A stretch of DNA of 64,000 nt from Siderastrea radians (GCA_964017195.1 OZ024898.1:14238057-14302056); one strand, 5' to 3'. Shown: positions 44,715 to 58,208, counted from the first letter of the stretch. A program made the numbers and translations. Notes: generated by a model from the sequence alone, not told the origin.

Positions 44715-47292
44715 TGCATGCAAGATAAAATGTGACACGCCGAAAAAAAACTGTCGCGTTAAACTGGTCGAAATATTTGGTGAAATTGACATTCTGAAAT
44801 TGACATAGTGTAATTACACACTTGTGTTATACACTGAAACCGTTCGTTTACTTTAACCGTAATTTCGCGATCTAGCTATGACTACAAGTGGATACTTATT
44901 CGAGTTCAATGCCCCTGGTCAATGTGCAATGGGGTGTACAAATTATTAATGGTACGTAAGCAGCAAGAATTAAGTTTATACTTAGAATTGCAGAGAAATT
45001 TTCGCCTCTCTTTTCGGTTTCCGTGAATATGAATAAGTCTTTTTAACGTAAACTAACGTATTTTTGTATGATTTCAGTTGTGTCGCGTGACTGTTTTAGG
45101 GTAGAACTTTACTTAGCACGCTTTCTAACAATTCGCACACATATTCGCATGTAAACAAACAAAATGCCTCTACACTTCGCTGCACAGGTATCGTATTTTA
45201 AAAAAAAAATTGTATGAAGGAGAAAGAGATTGTACAAAAAAAAAAAAAGTTTTAGTGAATACAACAGGAGTACGCTAGGAGTGGGAACTTAGTTTCTAGT
45301 AGCCAAGGGAATGGAAGTTTTTGGTTATCTGTGTTATTTGCATTTTTTATTAACACATCCCCCCCCCCCCTACCAGGATTTTGAAATCGATCTTGTTTCT
45401 GTTTTCATGATTTTTTTTTCGGTCAGCATTTTTGTCCTCTGTTGTACTCCATAGGTATCTGCATTATCATTGGGTTGTGTTGGGTTAGGTAATTTGGCTA
45501 GCTATGAATAAAAATTATTGCTATTTATACTAATTACAGCTGCCGTTTTATAACTGAAAAAGCAATAAATAATACATCAAATGTGATCTTCATTTTGCTC
45601 ATTCATTTTTTAAACATACCACAGAAGCTTTCTTGGCAACCAATTTTTCTTATCTCAAACAAATTGGGATATTCGATGTTTTCATTTTCTTTGTATCTGC
45701 AGTAGCCATAGAAACATACATGATGTCGTGAGAGAACATACTTTCACCACATGTGTTTGAGGTCTCCCACAGTTTGACATGCCAAGTTTATAGAACTCTA
45801 ATTTTAATTAGTGAAGTGTAGACGAGGTGTTTTTCGTGTTATTCTAGAAAATATTGACACCTTTCTGTGTTTCAGTCTACATTGATAAGTAACCGAGATA
45901 TCGAGAACCCATTAATTCCTTCTGAGCATTGTCCTAGTAAGAAAATGGGGAACATACACAAGGAAAAGAAAACTTATTTGATCTTGAAGAAACTTAAACC
46001 CGTGATTGTAGTATTTCGATCAGCACCACGAATGCTCTATACTACTAAGCTACAAGGCCTGCAAGATTAAATAAATTTCTTTTCCCTCATGTACTCCATA
46101 TTTCCTTACCACGGCAATGCTCAGTAGGAAATTGATGGTTTATCTTCAGTACTTAAACTTGCCCTACACTGACTTCAGCTCTGGCTTATGGGCCATAAAT
46201 GATCAGAAATCCACTTGTGACGAGACAAATATCTTAATCTCTATGATTTACTTTTTGTTTGAAATCTGGCCCTTGACCTTAATCTTTCCCCAAAGTTCTG
46301 AACTAAGACTTAATCTTAGACTACTCAAAAACTCCTAAGAGTATTTACAAAGAGTACTGGGAATGAGGTTAGAAGCACCACTTCAAGGGTACCTTCTTGA
46401 GGGAGGAAGACTCAAGGGTCCTGGAAACAAGGGGACTACCTGACAGTACTCCAGTTCACTTCTAAACTATTTTCAGCATTAACCTTAATAAATAAGATTT
46501 GGGAGACAGCAGGATAAGAGTTTCTTATACAATGAATTCAAGACTCAGCAGGTAAAATTTGCAAAGACTAAGTCATTTTTGATAGACCATTCTACTCTCC
46601 TTAGTCACTGACAAGATGAAATGATGAAAATGCCACATTAACTGTCATGAAGTGTCACTTCAATCTATAACTATCTGTTGCAATTTTTTCCTTAATTTGA
46701 TAATGTCCACAATTGGCCTTTAATAGTTTGGGCTTCTTTAACCAAAATTGCAACCTAGGAGGCAGAAAAATATAAGATTAATTATTTATTAGAACCTAAT
46801 TTTCAGTGTATTATTGCATCTTAAGCGAAAGTTCTTCTTTTTGTGTAAATGCAAATTGAGTAACAGTGGTCTGAACTGATGTTTTGCTATTTTGTTTATT
46901 TTAACACTTGCTCATGAATAAGTGTAATTATAATTGCATCATAGAGTCATATTTAATCAGGATTTTATACTGTGGGGTAGAAACAAAAACTAAAATTCAG
47001 GGTTGCCACCTATCAAGATAAACAAAAATTCCCAGAATTTTCACTGGCCACAAACCATTTTTTTCCTGGCCATGCATGATGAAATTTGGTGGTTAAGCTA
47101 AATCAGTAGATAAATATTGAAAACAACTTTAATTGACATCTCCTTGCCTATACAAGAAACATCACTATCAAATCCTGTAGGGAATTGGTAAGTGAATTCC
47201 CTTACTTTCACCAATGTTGGCACAAAATTTGGAACTTTTGTGTCTTGAGGCAAAGTCTTCTCATTTTTCCTAAACTTGCAAAAAATTGTTTT
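44715..47292. other. Unit A non-coding remainder
   Basis: AT-rich sequence paralogous to 54270-56874. It contains A runs at 45200-45250 and a possible acceptor TTCTGTGTTTCAG at 45861-45873 followed by a short frame, conserved in position in unit B although the frame is not. No exon is claimed. Confidence 0.45.
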
Positions 47293-47483
47293 CCAGTATG
47301 CTTGGCAGTGTAAAAAGTCATTAGGACATGAATGCGGCTTTAGAACTGGAGTGGTTGAACAATGATAATTTTGCACTGACAAAGCGCCTTTAAACAAACT
47401 GAACATGAAATTAGCAGTCAATAGTGCAAATGAATATAAAATAACAGAGGATGATTGATGTTTCTTTTCTTTTTTTCCTCCAG

Positions 47484-47535
47484 GTGTTATTCCACACATT
47501 CACAAAAGTTTAATCGGCAAGAAAGGAGCCAACAA
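47484..47535 (+). pseudogene. Orphan copy of H2A.Z exon 5, split by a transposable element
   Basis: The intron acceptor and the first 52 nt (encoding [17 protein letters not shown]) are identical to true exon 5. The remaining nucleotides and the 3' flank reappear at 49868. No other H2A.Z exon accompanies it, so it cannot make a histone by itself. Confidence 0.95.
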
Positions 47536-49867
47536 CCCTTACCAAATTGGCAGGGCTGCTGCAGCTCTTTATTTTGACTTACTTTTCACTGTAGCTTAAC
47601 TGCAGATTGACTGTTATTTGACTGTTGCAGTTTGACTGCAGTTCTTTCAATTTTTGACTTTTGTATGACTTCCAAATGTAGTCATAATGCAGCTATTCTG
47701 CAGTCAGTTATTTGAGTGCTGGATTTTGACTGTAGTTCTTTCAATTTTTGACTGTTGTATGACTTCAAAATACAGTCATAATGCAGCTGTTCTGCAGAGC
47801 AGCTATTCTGCAGTGAAGAAGCAGTCAAATTGCAGTCAAAGGTCATTTCAGGGAGACATTCAGGAATGACTGGTATTTCCTGTGAAAAGACTGCCCATTA
47901 ACTGCTTTTTGACTGCTCTTTTTAACTGCTCTTTGTCATAGAACACCTGGGTATAATTTTACTATTGTATCCCGTTAGCAGCATTTCTGAAACCCTTAAC
48001 TGCTCAGATAGTTACTATTATTACGCCTTATCTCACGAAAGCAATAGCATCAATTTTTAAAAACTATTGTGGAAGGCTGTGGGTCTTGATAGAGTCGATA
48101 AACAGCACGTGTAGACAGTTACAGGTATACGTAGTGAAATTTATTGCGCGGACAATAAAAATTGGTCAAGTTATAAGGAATACAAAATTGCATGTTTATT
48201 TCTAACATATTTTTGTTTAATATTTATATTTTCTGTATAACAGATCAGAAAAAGGTCTAAATTTAATTATTCACTTGGACTAGAACCTTGCAAGCTCTAG
48301 ATTTAAATGTAGCATCATTGACTCAATGACAAATTGTTCGAAAGCTCCCATCAGTGCATGTTTACTTCTCAGAAAGATACAGTTTGGCCAACAAACATTT
48401 TTGGGGAAGCAAGGAATCAAAAGCACAATACACAAGCTTCTATTAATTTGTTGCAAAAAGACATTGATCAGTGGACTTACCAGGTGGAGCGGCGAGAAAA
48501 TTTAGACGCAAACTTGAATTACATTTTTTCGCTCCGGTTGAAATATACCCTGCTGGTCCGATCACTGGCCGAAGTGCGTGAACATTCACACATTCTTCGT
48601 CTTGAGACGTCCACCAAATGCTGGTAAATCCAGAAATCAATTTCACGCTGATATTTAGTAGGATAAGTTTAAAGTCTCACAGTGCAGTGGCGTTCAAAAT
48701 CAGTAAACATGCCGGACATCTTGCACGAAATCTGTCTGTGATATTCCAAAAATAATGTTGCTGTTTGCAGTTCATTCTAAGCACATTTATCCATTGTTGT
48801 TTGCAGTTCATTCTAAGCATATCTAAGTTCGTTTCTTGATGTCGCCTTGAAACATTCTGAGGAAAATGAAGAACATACGAACAAAAACACAACCTCATGA
48901 CCAGCGATTCAACCGTTGACCGCCAAAGTAACCGCCGTATAGTCAAGCGCGCATTCCGCGAGTATCAGTTTACATATCACGTGTAGTCTCCTGATGATAT
49001 GTTTTGCTCAAAAACAAAACACAAAACACTGTTGGACAGAAATATTTTGAGGAAAGCCGAACTACTTTACAAGAAAAAATGTTTGAGAACAAAGGATTTA
49101 CCTTTGAAGTATTTTGAAACATTGCATGTCCGACGGAAATTGATCGCATGCTGTTGGCCGCTGTTGCTGTTGACGTCTGCAAACATGTTGAAACTCGAGA
49201 GCACGGTAAATAAGAGGTCCTTTTAGCACTCGTGATCCCAAAGTTTCGAATTTTGCCGGGCTGCAGTAAGAGGTGTGTAAATGCTGCAAAATGCATAGAG
49301 GAGCATCGTTTATGCAGAGGTTTGTTCGAAGGGGCTTCACTAGTAAATATTCCTGATGGATAAAACTTGAAACAAGAAGCAGTGTGGTGAGTCAGTAAAC
49401 ACTTCATTTCGTATGCCGTAGTATCTTCTTGTTGGCCCGGGCCGTGATCTGTTCTGCATTTCTATAGATAGCTGCGGCTTTAATTGGGACTTAAAACTGT
49501 TTGTGAGCGCTGAACCAGGGTTGCGCTGAATTAAATAAAGGTTAGCAGTCAAAGTGTAGTCAACATTAAGTTTTCTTTTACATGGCATTTAAACTAAAGA
49601 AAGATGACGGAAGCGTGCAGAATATTAATATTTTATTGACTGCTTGAGAAGCCAAACTGTAGTCATTCAACAGCATAAAATCGGCTGCTAAATAACTGCA
49701 GCTTAACTGCTGCAGAACTTAGGTCGTTGCAGTCAAACAGCAGCGTGTAGTTTTTGCTAAATGCTGTAAACTGGCTGTCATTTGACTGTCAAATGGCTGC
49801 AGAAGGGCTGCTAGTCAAAGTTAAGCCAAATGGCAGTCATTTTACAGGGCTTCCATTTTCGTACGGG
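47536..49867. mobile_element. 2.3-kb inverted-repeat element with GACTGCA-rich subterminal repeats
   Basis: The boundaries are exact by comparison with unit A. The left end CCCTTACCAAATTGG pairs imperfectly with the complement of the right end (CCCGTACGAAAATGG); 17 of 23 positions agree. Only AA could be a TSD. The outer 350 bp on each side are dense in TGACTGCAG / GCAGTCAAA words, like transposase-binding subterminal repeats. The middle 1.2 kb (48100-49600) has different composition, including a CACGTG site (48979) and 75-145 codon frames without known domains. It may be captured host sequence. No transposase is seen. Confidence 0.85.
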
Positions 49868-50850
49868 AAGCCAACATAAGCTCAATTTTACTCAGTTTAT
49901 TTTTTTCTATATTACCTGTACAGTTTCATTAGAACTTCCAAACCATTTTGCTTACACACTCGTTGAAAAGTACAAACTATGTCTTTTATGTCACAGCTTT
50001 CTGCCAGTAAATGAAGTTGAATTCCTTGTATTTATACATTTAATGTACAATTATTGTGTAATCGTGTGTTTGAATAAATCGTCACTGTTCACTTTTTAAC
50101 GTGTAGCCAAGTTTTCTCTACAGTCTCTACTCTTTTTTTATTTTTTAGCTAAAAGCAAATTCCTACAGTAAAATTGGGTCCACACCGATTAGAAGATAGT
50201 TCAATTCCTTTTTTTTTTCCAAATCACTAGCTATATTTTGGCACCAAGAGTGCTGTGCAAGTTTACATTACAAGGTGTTGATACTGTGCATTTCAATAAT
50301 GTGTGGACTCTGATTTTCAAAACCCAGTTGATTGCATACATATATAATAATTTTTATTTGGTAAAATGCTTATTTTTTTGGGGGGGGAGGTAAACTTTAT
50401 TTGGTAAAGCGGGTTAGAATAAGGCAGCAAAAGCTGATGTGGACCTGTTAACTGTTTACATGTATATTGCAAATATAAAAAAAATTACTGTATTTAAACC
50501 AACAAATAGTAAGAAACAAACCAACAAAGTTGATCAAAACCCACCATTCATAGCACATAAACTTGACCTAACTGAGCTGAACTTTAGAAGGCCCATGTCA
50601 ATGACTGATAGTGGAAAATGTCACAAATGATTTAAATCTTGGACTTGAGAGTTCACATGTTTTGAAAAGTACAGACCAAGATGGCTTAATTGACACTAAC
50701 AGTGGAACAACTGGCCATTTTGGTCAGAAGATTTTTTTAAAATAATTTGCATGACTAATTTTGAATTATTTGCATACCTTACTAAGTGAACTTCAAATTA
50801 TTAATTTCTTAGACTTTTAAAAAGAACCATTTTTCAGGTTATGGTGCTAC

Positions 50851-51575
50851 ATCTTATGTATATTAATGCAAGTGCAAATCATATCTGTCGCGTTGGCTGG
50901 GAATTTGTCTGATAGCCATTTTGTAAACGTTTGCCCTGGCAGCGAAACGAATGTCAGATTTTTTTTAGAAATGTGATGCTGCTAGAGCTGTGGAACGATA
51001 ACTGACCTCAGGGAAATGAGTGAGACAACCAGAGTTAATGAATTGACTTTAAAAACTGAAGGTGATTGTCTTGTAAAGGATAATTCTTATTCTGATTTTC
51101 AGACCCAATTTTTTATAATTCAGTCTCTTTCATAACTGTTTGGGCAGTTAATATCTCACTGAGATGGCCAATGGGCAAGTACACCACAAAGTTATTGTTG
51201 AGCCCTGCCAAGACATCTTATGTATATTAATGCAAGTGCAAATCATATCTGTCGCGTTGGCTGGGAATTTGTCTGATAGCCATTTTGTAAACGTTTGCCC
51301 TGGCAGCGAAACGAATGTCAGATTTTTTTTAGAAATGTGATGCTGCTAGAGCTGTGGAACGATAACTGACCTCAGGGAAATGAGTGAGACAACCAGAGTT
51401 AATGATTGACTTAAAACTGAAGGTGATTGTCTTGTAAAGGATAATTCTTATTCTGATTTTCAGACCCAATTTTTTATAATTCAGTCTCTTTCATAACTGT
51501 TTGGGCAGTTAATATCTCACTGAGATGGCCAATGGGCAAGTACACCACAAAGTTATTGTTGAGCCCTGCCAAGAC
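50851..51575. repeat. 364-bp direct tandem duplication within unit B
   Basis: 50851-51214 is repeated at 51215-51575 with only a couple of 1-2 bp differences. Unit A has a single copy near 39650-40010, so the event followed the larger duplication. Confidence 0.95.
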
Positions 51576-53838
51576 CATTTCAGAGAATGAGGCTTATCAT
51601 TGTGCGATGGATCATTGTATGCAACTTTTGGGAGCGGGGTAGGCACAGCGAGCACTATTATGCACAATTTCTAACGTGACATGTCACGCAACCTTACACA
51701 GACGAATTTTTCGCAACCAAAACAAACAGTGTCTAGCTGTGAAATAGAAAGCTACCACAATTATCGTTTTGTGGCCTCTTGGATGGAAAAAAAAAAAGGA
51801 ATCGCCGTGTTTGGGTGAGGGAGTGGGTAGCAAGAGGGCGAAAAAAAGGGTGCATTCAGGGGAATTTTGAGAGAGCTAGAGATAAAACAAAACGTGTGAA
51901 AAGGAGATTTATCAATAAAGGGTTCCTCACCTTTGTTGAAGTTTATGAGGGTTGTTTCTTCCTCAGCAGACCAAGGCATAAAGTTGTTAACTGAAGTCCA
52001 CTCCGATAAAAAAATTCCCAGGGTAGTGTATAATATAGGTGGAAATTCATTGGTTGAAAGTTGGAAACTGTGTCTCGAAGTTGCATGCAATGTTTTGGAT
52101 GATGGACACAAGTTGTGGGTGATGTTGCAGAAGTAGATGCTGATTCTACTTCCACAATAGTTGCGTGCAACAATTTCAAGGGTGGACTCGCGGTGCAACT
52201 TTCAAGTTGTGCGCAACGTTGTACCGTGTGTCCGGGCCTTTAGGCCTGAGGAAACATTTGCACAGCGCTCTTCAAATGCAAAGATAGGTTTGCATCCTGG
52301 CCAGATTTCAGTTCCCAGTAGCTGTGGATTGTCAAAATTGACCTTTCAGCAAACAATTTTAAGTGTGATTTATTTAGTCTGGTCTGACACCAACCCCCAA
52401 AATATAATCTGGAATCAAGCACTTAAGACCAAAGAGCAGCAAAAAATGTTCCAGACCCACAGTAGAAATTTGTGGCCCGTACCTCCAAAAGTACTACACA
52501 GTACAGTACACAATGAATTTTATCCGCAGGCTGAAAACGTACAACCCCCGTCATGTACGGCATAATGAGACGTACCTACTCATTTAAAAGTGAAGACTGA
52601 GATTTCTGCCCACTCCGTCCCCCTAGCAACACCTGCCACGCAGGGAAGAGGTGCAGGAAGTCTTGCTGCCACGTTTTCTGACACGCGTGTGATTCGCGCG
52701 TGGCAGCATGGACCAATGACCAGGTTTTGCACAACAATTTGTCTAGCCGTGCCCGGCATGAAAAGTTTGGAAACTACAATTGCAGGAAAATCAATAGTCT
52801 CAATAGGTGGCAACTGATTATTTTGAGTTGTTATGGTTTGCTGGGACAAACTTTAATCCTTGAGGAATTATCCTTACCGTGCACGCTACGTGTTGTCTGC
52901 TGTGCAAAGAAGGCTTTTTCTTCACAAATTCTACATTTTTTCATCGAGCTATTCAGCTAGTCATTCGATGTTTTGTATCGTAATTGTATTCGCAGCCATC
53001 GTATTCCACCTCTATTTCGAAAATCGGGCGGCTAAGCACATGTCGAATTTGCCGGACAATGTTGTTTTTCATGGGCCCAGCGTTAATTTTTCATGACATG
53101 GGATAATCGTGTCGTCTGTGGCCACGTCTTGGCCACATTAAAGTGATTTTCGTTTAAGAGATAAAACCGGCAAATGGTGACATTCGTTTGCTTTTCTTTC
53201 CACTTTGAAAGTTATTGACGTTTTCCTCTGAATAACTTTTTTTCTAATTTCGACTTACAAAAAAGTGGTGGCTTATTTCTACGTGAAGGGAAAAAGAGAC
53301 CTATTTTTGTCACTTCTTTCTTGCTGTTTGTCTTGTGACATCAAATTGCTAATTTCACGAAAAATACAATGTAAGCGTTGGAAACTTTATGGAAACCGTG
53401 TTGACAAATGGTGTAAATATTCACGAGTAATAATAGCGTTGCCTAGCAGCGTACTGAATTGGTTTATCCATCTGGCCGTGAAACAATAAGAATCTACAAT
53501 ATAATCAGTAAAAGAATCACTTGTTTTGCAAAACTGACTTGTTGAAATTGGACTAAACTATAATTTCATACATCAAAAAAATAAATTTAAGATGTACCGA
53601 CTTAGCTGAATACGGACTTTGCTTATCGTTTTTTCGGGAGTTAGTTTTGAAAAACAGAGCGGCATTTCTTTAATGATCTAATTTCGATATTCTCTCTACC
53701 TGTTAATTGTTAGGTATCGTGAAAGCCGTGAGAGATGACATTTGGAAATTGATACACGAACGAGAGGAACATCGCACAGTCCCAGTATGCAGATGGCGAA
53801 GCAGAAATTTAAATGCAATATTTTACGACCTGATAAAT

Positions 53839-54168
53839 ATGACTACTACTAAGACGTGCACTCGAGCAGAATCGTCCGTAGATTGCGATAAAGACTGCTT
53901 GGTAGCGGCGGAAGATAGAAGATGGTATTATTTTGTCACAACGAGTGCAGTAATATTTTTTGGCGGACTGGTGGTCATATTAATTTCAAGGGTAATAAGA
54001 AGAGTATGTGACTCAAAACGAACCAGACTTAACCCAACAAAAAAAGACGGGAACAAGAAAGTAAACCGCGTCTCATCACCGGATGTTTCAAAGAGGGGGA
54101 TCTATGTTTGGCTCAAGGAACAAGCCGCGACCTTGATAACTGCACAGACTGTAAAAGGCCGGTGTCTG
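53839..54168 (+). CDS. slo: Slo/BK-type potassium channel N-terminal exon (S0 segment), copy B
   Basis: Same architecture and length as copy A: 110 codons, phase 0, donor CTG|GTAAGT at 54168/54169. The six residue differences are L/S and K/D in the leader, L/V in S0, I/V after S0, and R/K and P/S in the linker. A similar number of silent changes is visible. The S0 helix and the ITAQTVKGRCL block are preserved. This copy is closest to whatever downstream exons exist beyond the window, so it is more likely the ancestral-position first coding exon. Both copies could splice to the same downstream exons. Confidence 0.8.
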
Positions 54169-54269
54169 GTAAGTAATTTATATTGAAACAAGACAGCAAA
54201 TAACTAGCAAAAATCCGTTTTGTACAGGAAGTGAGTAAGGTTTCTTTCTTACACCGAAGTAATTTTTCT

Positions 54270-57120
54270 TCGCATGCAAGATAAAATGTGACACGCCGAA
54301 AAAAACTGTCGCGTTAAACTGGTCGAAATATTTGGTGAAATTGACATTCTGAAATTGACATAGTGTAATTACACACTTGTGTTATACACTGAAACCGTTC
54401 GTTTACTTTAACCGTAATTTCGCGATCTAACTATGACTACAAGTGGATACTTATTCGAGTTCCATGCCCCTGGTCAATGTGCATTGGGGTGTACAAATTA
54501 TTAATGGTACGTAAGCAGCAAGAATTAAGTTTATACTTAGAAATGCAGAGAAATGTTCGCCTCTTTTTTTCGGTTTCCGTGAATATGAATAAGTCTTTTT
54601 TAACGTAAACTAACGTATTTTTGTATGATTTCAGTTTTGTGTCGCGTGACTGTTTTAGGGTAGAACTTTACTTAGCACGCGTTCTAACAATTCGCACACA
54701 TATTCGCATGTAAACAAACAAAATGCCCGAGATAACCTTTAACCTGCCTATACACTTCGCTGCACAGGTATCGTATTTTTAAAAAAAGAATCGTATGAAG
54801 GAGGAAGAGATTGTACAAACAAAAAAAAAGTTTTAGTGAATACAACAGGAGTACGTTAGGAGTGGGAACTTTTAGTTTCTAGTAGCCAAGGGAATGGAAT
54901 TTTTTGGTTATCTGTGTTATCTGCATTTTTTATTAACACATTTCCCCCCCTGCCAGGATTTTGAAATCGATCTTATTTCTGTTTTCATCATTTTTTTTTC
55001 GGTCAGCATTTTTGTCCTCTGTTGTACTCCATGGGTATCTGCATTATCATCGGGTTGTGTTGGGTTAAGTAATTTGGCTAGCTATGAATAAAAATTATTG
55101 CAGTTTATACTAATTACAGCTGCCGTTTTATAACTGAAAAAGCAATAAATAATGCATCAAATGTGATCTTCATTTTGCTCATTCATTTTTTAAAAATATC
55201 ACAGAAGTTTTCTTAGCAACCAATTTTTCTTATCTCAAACAAATTGGGATATTCTATGTTTTCATTTTCTTTGTATCTGCAGTAGCCATAGAAACATACA
55301 AGATGTCGTCGGAGAACATACTTTCACCACATGTTTGAGGTCTCCCACAGTTTGACATGCCAAGTTTATAGAACTCTAATTTTAATTAGTGAAGTGTAGA
55401 CGAGGTGTTTTTCGTGTTATTCTAGAAAATATTGACACCTTTCTGTGTTTCAGTCTACATCAATAAGTAACCGAGATATCAAGAACCATTAATTCCTTCT
55501 GAGCATTGTCCTAGCAAGAAAATGGGGAACATACACAAGGGAAAGAAAACTTACTTAATCTTGAAGAAACTTAAACCTGTGATCGTAGTATTTCGATCAG
55601 CACCATGAATGCTCTATACTACTAAGCTACAAGGCCTGCAAGATTAGATAAATTTCTTTTCCCTTATGTACTCCACATTTCCTTGCCACGGCAATGCTCA
55701 GTAGGAAATTGATGGTTTATCTTCAGTACTTAACTTGCCCTACAGTGACTTCAGCTCTGGCTTATGGGTCATAAATGATCAGAAATCCACTTGTGACGAG
55801 ACAAATATCTTAACCCATGATTTATTTTTTGTTTGAAATCTGGCCCTTGACCTTAATCTTTCCCCAAAGTTCTGGACTAAGACTTAATCTTAGACTACTC
55901 AGAAACTCCTAAGAGTATTTACAAAGAGTACTGGGAATGAGGTCAGAAGCAGCACTTCAAGGGTACCTTCTTGAGGGAGGAAGACTCAAGGGTCCTGGAA
56001 ACAAGGGGACTACCTGACAGTACTCCAGTTCACTTCTAAACTATTTTTCAGCGTTAACCTTAATAAATAAGATTTGGGAGACAGCAGGATAAGAGTTTCT
56101 TATGCAATGAATTCAAGACTCAGCAGGTAAAATTTGCAAAGACTAATTAAGTCATTTTTCATAGACCATTCTACTCTCCTTAGTCACTGACAAGATGAAG
56201 TGATGAAAATACCACATTAACTGTCATGAAGTGTCACTTCTATAACTATCTGTTTCAATTTTTTCCTTAATTTGATAATGTCCACAATTGGCCTTTAATA
56301 GTTTGGGCTTCTTCAACCAAAATTGCAACCTAGGAGGCAGAAAAATATAAGATTAATTATTTATTAGAACCTAATTTTCAGTGTATTATTGCATCGTAAG
56401 CAAAGGTTCTTCTTTTTGTGTAAATGCAAAAGTTGAGTAACAGTGGTCTGAACTGATGTTTTGCTATTTTGTTTATTTTAACACTTGCTCATGAATAAGT
56501 GTAATTATAATTGCACCACGGAGTCATATTTAATCAGGATTTTATACTGTGGGGTAGAAACAAAAAGTAAAATTCAGGGTTGCCACCTATCAAGATAAAC
56601 AAAAATTCCCAGAATTTTCACTGGCCACAAACCATTTTTTCCTGGCCATGCATGCATGATGAAATTTGGTGGTTAAGCTAAATCAGTAGATAAATATTGA
56701 AAACAACTTTAAATGACATTTCCTTGCCTATACAAGAAACATCATTATCAAATCCTGTAGCGAATTGGCAAGTGAATTCCCTTACTTTCACCAATGTTGG
56801 CACAGAATTTGGAACTTTTGTGTCTTGAGGCAAAGTCTTCTCATTTTTCCTAAACTTGCAAAAAATTGTTTTCCTTACTGTGACAACCCTGCAAAAGACT
56901 AAATATTCTTAAACTGAATAAGTGTCTTCTGAACAAAAAATTTCAAACTCGCAGTTATAATGAATGCACAGAGGAAGCTACTTAATAAAATGAAATATAC
57001 GGTAACTCCATTTGTGGTTTCTTCAAAGTATGATTAAGGACATAGATGCCAAGTTTTTGGTTTGTATGGAGTGAGAAATGGATTTTCCGCGAAAGGGTAA
57101 TATTGACGCCTGCAGGGCCG
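54270..57120. other. Unit B non-coding remainder and duplication boundary
   Basis: Paralogous to 44715-47292 up to 56874. The boundary is followed by AT-rich unique sequence. A GGGGTGCGGGGGCAC block at 57132-57146 may be a weak relative of the hAT tail motif. No exon is recognised. Confidence 0.45.
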
Positions 57121-57630
57121 AACCTCTAAAGGGGTGCGGGGGCACATTTCTAAATTTTATGTTGCAGAGATGCAATTTCCTTCATTCTGGGCAAGCAGTT
57201 GTTGCATTTTAACCATCAGTGTGAGGTTTTTAGTTCGTTTCAATGGAAGTTTAACTATTTATTATCTCTTAATTAAGATATTTTTATGCAAGTTGTAGTA
57301 TTTTTAAAAAAGAGTGAGATTTTGTGTGAATGGCATGGTTACGTGAGATTGGGTTGAAAATTATGCAAGAATTAAACCAAAACCGAGAGACTTGATATCT
57401 CTGTTAAGGATGGTGCCTCCTAACACAGATGTATTTTTGCAAAGGTTATGACTATGGGGAAGAAGTAAATCTTAGCAATGGTTACCTGAATTTAAAAAGA
57501 AAAATGTGGGTAACTACGCAGATAATTAAAGAAACCATAATTTAAAAAGAATGTATGGCAATTTCTTTCCAAATTTAAGCTCAATTACCTCTGAAAAATG
57601 CAAGGTTACCCCCAATTTTCATTTTGGATT

Positions 57631-57820
57631 GTGTGGTTCCATAAAATATCCATACCCCCACCACAGAGGTTCATTGGAAATTCTGATGAGGAGGGGGTCT
57701 TTAAGGCCAAAATTTTTATTTAGGAAAGTATGCGCCTAAACTGGAATTTCCAGAGGGGTGGGGGGTTCAAACCTAAAAAACCCTACATGGGGGGAGTATG
57801 GATATTTTCTGGAACAACAC
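57631..57820. mobile_element. 190-bp inverted-repeat element
   Basis: The left end GTGTGGTTCCATAAAATATCC mirrors the right end GGATATTTTCTGGAACAACAC over about 25 bp with a few mismatches. G/C runs lie just inside. No clear TSD was found. Confidence 0.8.
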
Positions 57821-58080
57821 ATTGTGATAGCCCTTGCTAAGATCTGCTTTTTCTAAATAGTCTTAAACCAAGCAAAATATTGTTGTATTAGTTAGTGGGC
57901 AAATTGCTTAAGAAACCCGAATATCAAACACATGCACAGTAACTCAAGGAAGTACCATCCTTAAGCTAGTCAAGCATAAGTGTAAAGTTTGAATCCAGTT
58001 ATATAACTAACCAAGAGATTATCCAAAATAATCCAAAAGTTTTTGCCTACCTGTAGCCTTAAAATTAAGTTCAGTGTTTG

Positions 58081-58208
58081 TGTTGTGGTTCAATTTTATC
58101 CGTGGTTCAATTTTCATTTTCTTTGTTTTTAACTCATTATCATACATTACCATACACATAAACAAAGGAAAATAAAAATTGAACCAAGGATAAAACTGAA
58201 CCACAACA
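58081..58208. mobile_element. 128-bp hairpin element
   Basis: The arms TGTTGTGGTTCAATTTTATC and the complement at 58165-58208 are inverted repeats of about 45 bp around a short AT-rich loop. It is non-coding; the minus-strand frame across it is incidental. Confidence 0.85.

Larger units (their letters stand above)
38405..47292. repeat. Segmental duplication, unit A
   Basis: Unit A runs from CCAGTATGCTTGGCAG in H2A.Z intron 4 to AAAATTGTTTT at 47292, where unit B starts immediately with the same CCAGTATGC. It carries H2A.Z exon 5, its 3' flank, about 3.5 kb of non-coding sequence, the BK S0 exon, a LINE absent from unit B, and another 2.6 kb of non-coding DNA. It differs from unit B by scattered substitutions and small indels (a few percent by eye). 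Confidence 0.95.
47293..56874. repeat. Segmental duplication, unit B
   Basis: It begins directly at the end of unit A and ends at 56874, after which sequence diverges. It lacks unit A's LINE. It has gained a 2.3-kb inverted-repeat element within the duplicated H2A.Z exon, and an internal 364-bp tandem duplication. It carries the second BK S0 exon. Confidence 0.95.
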
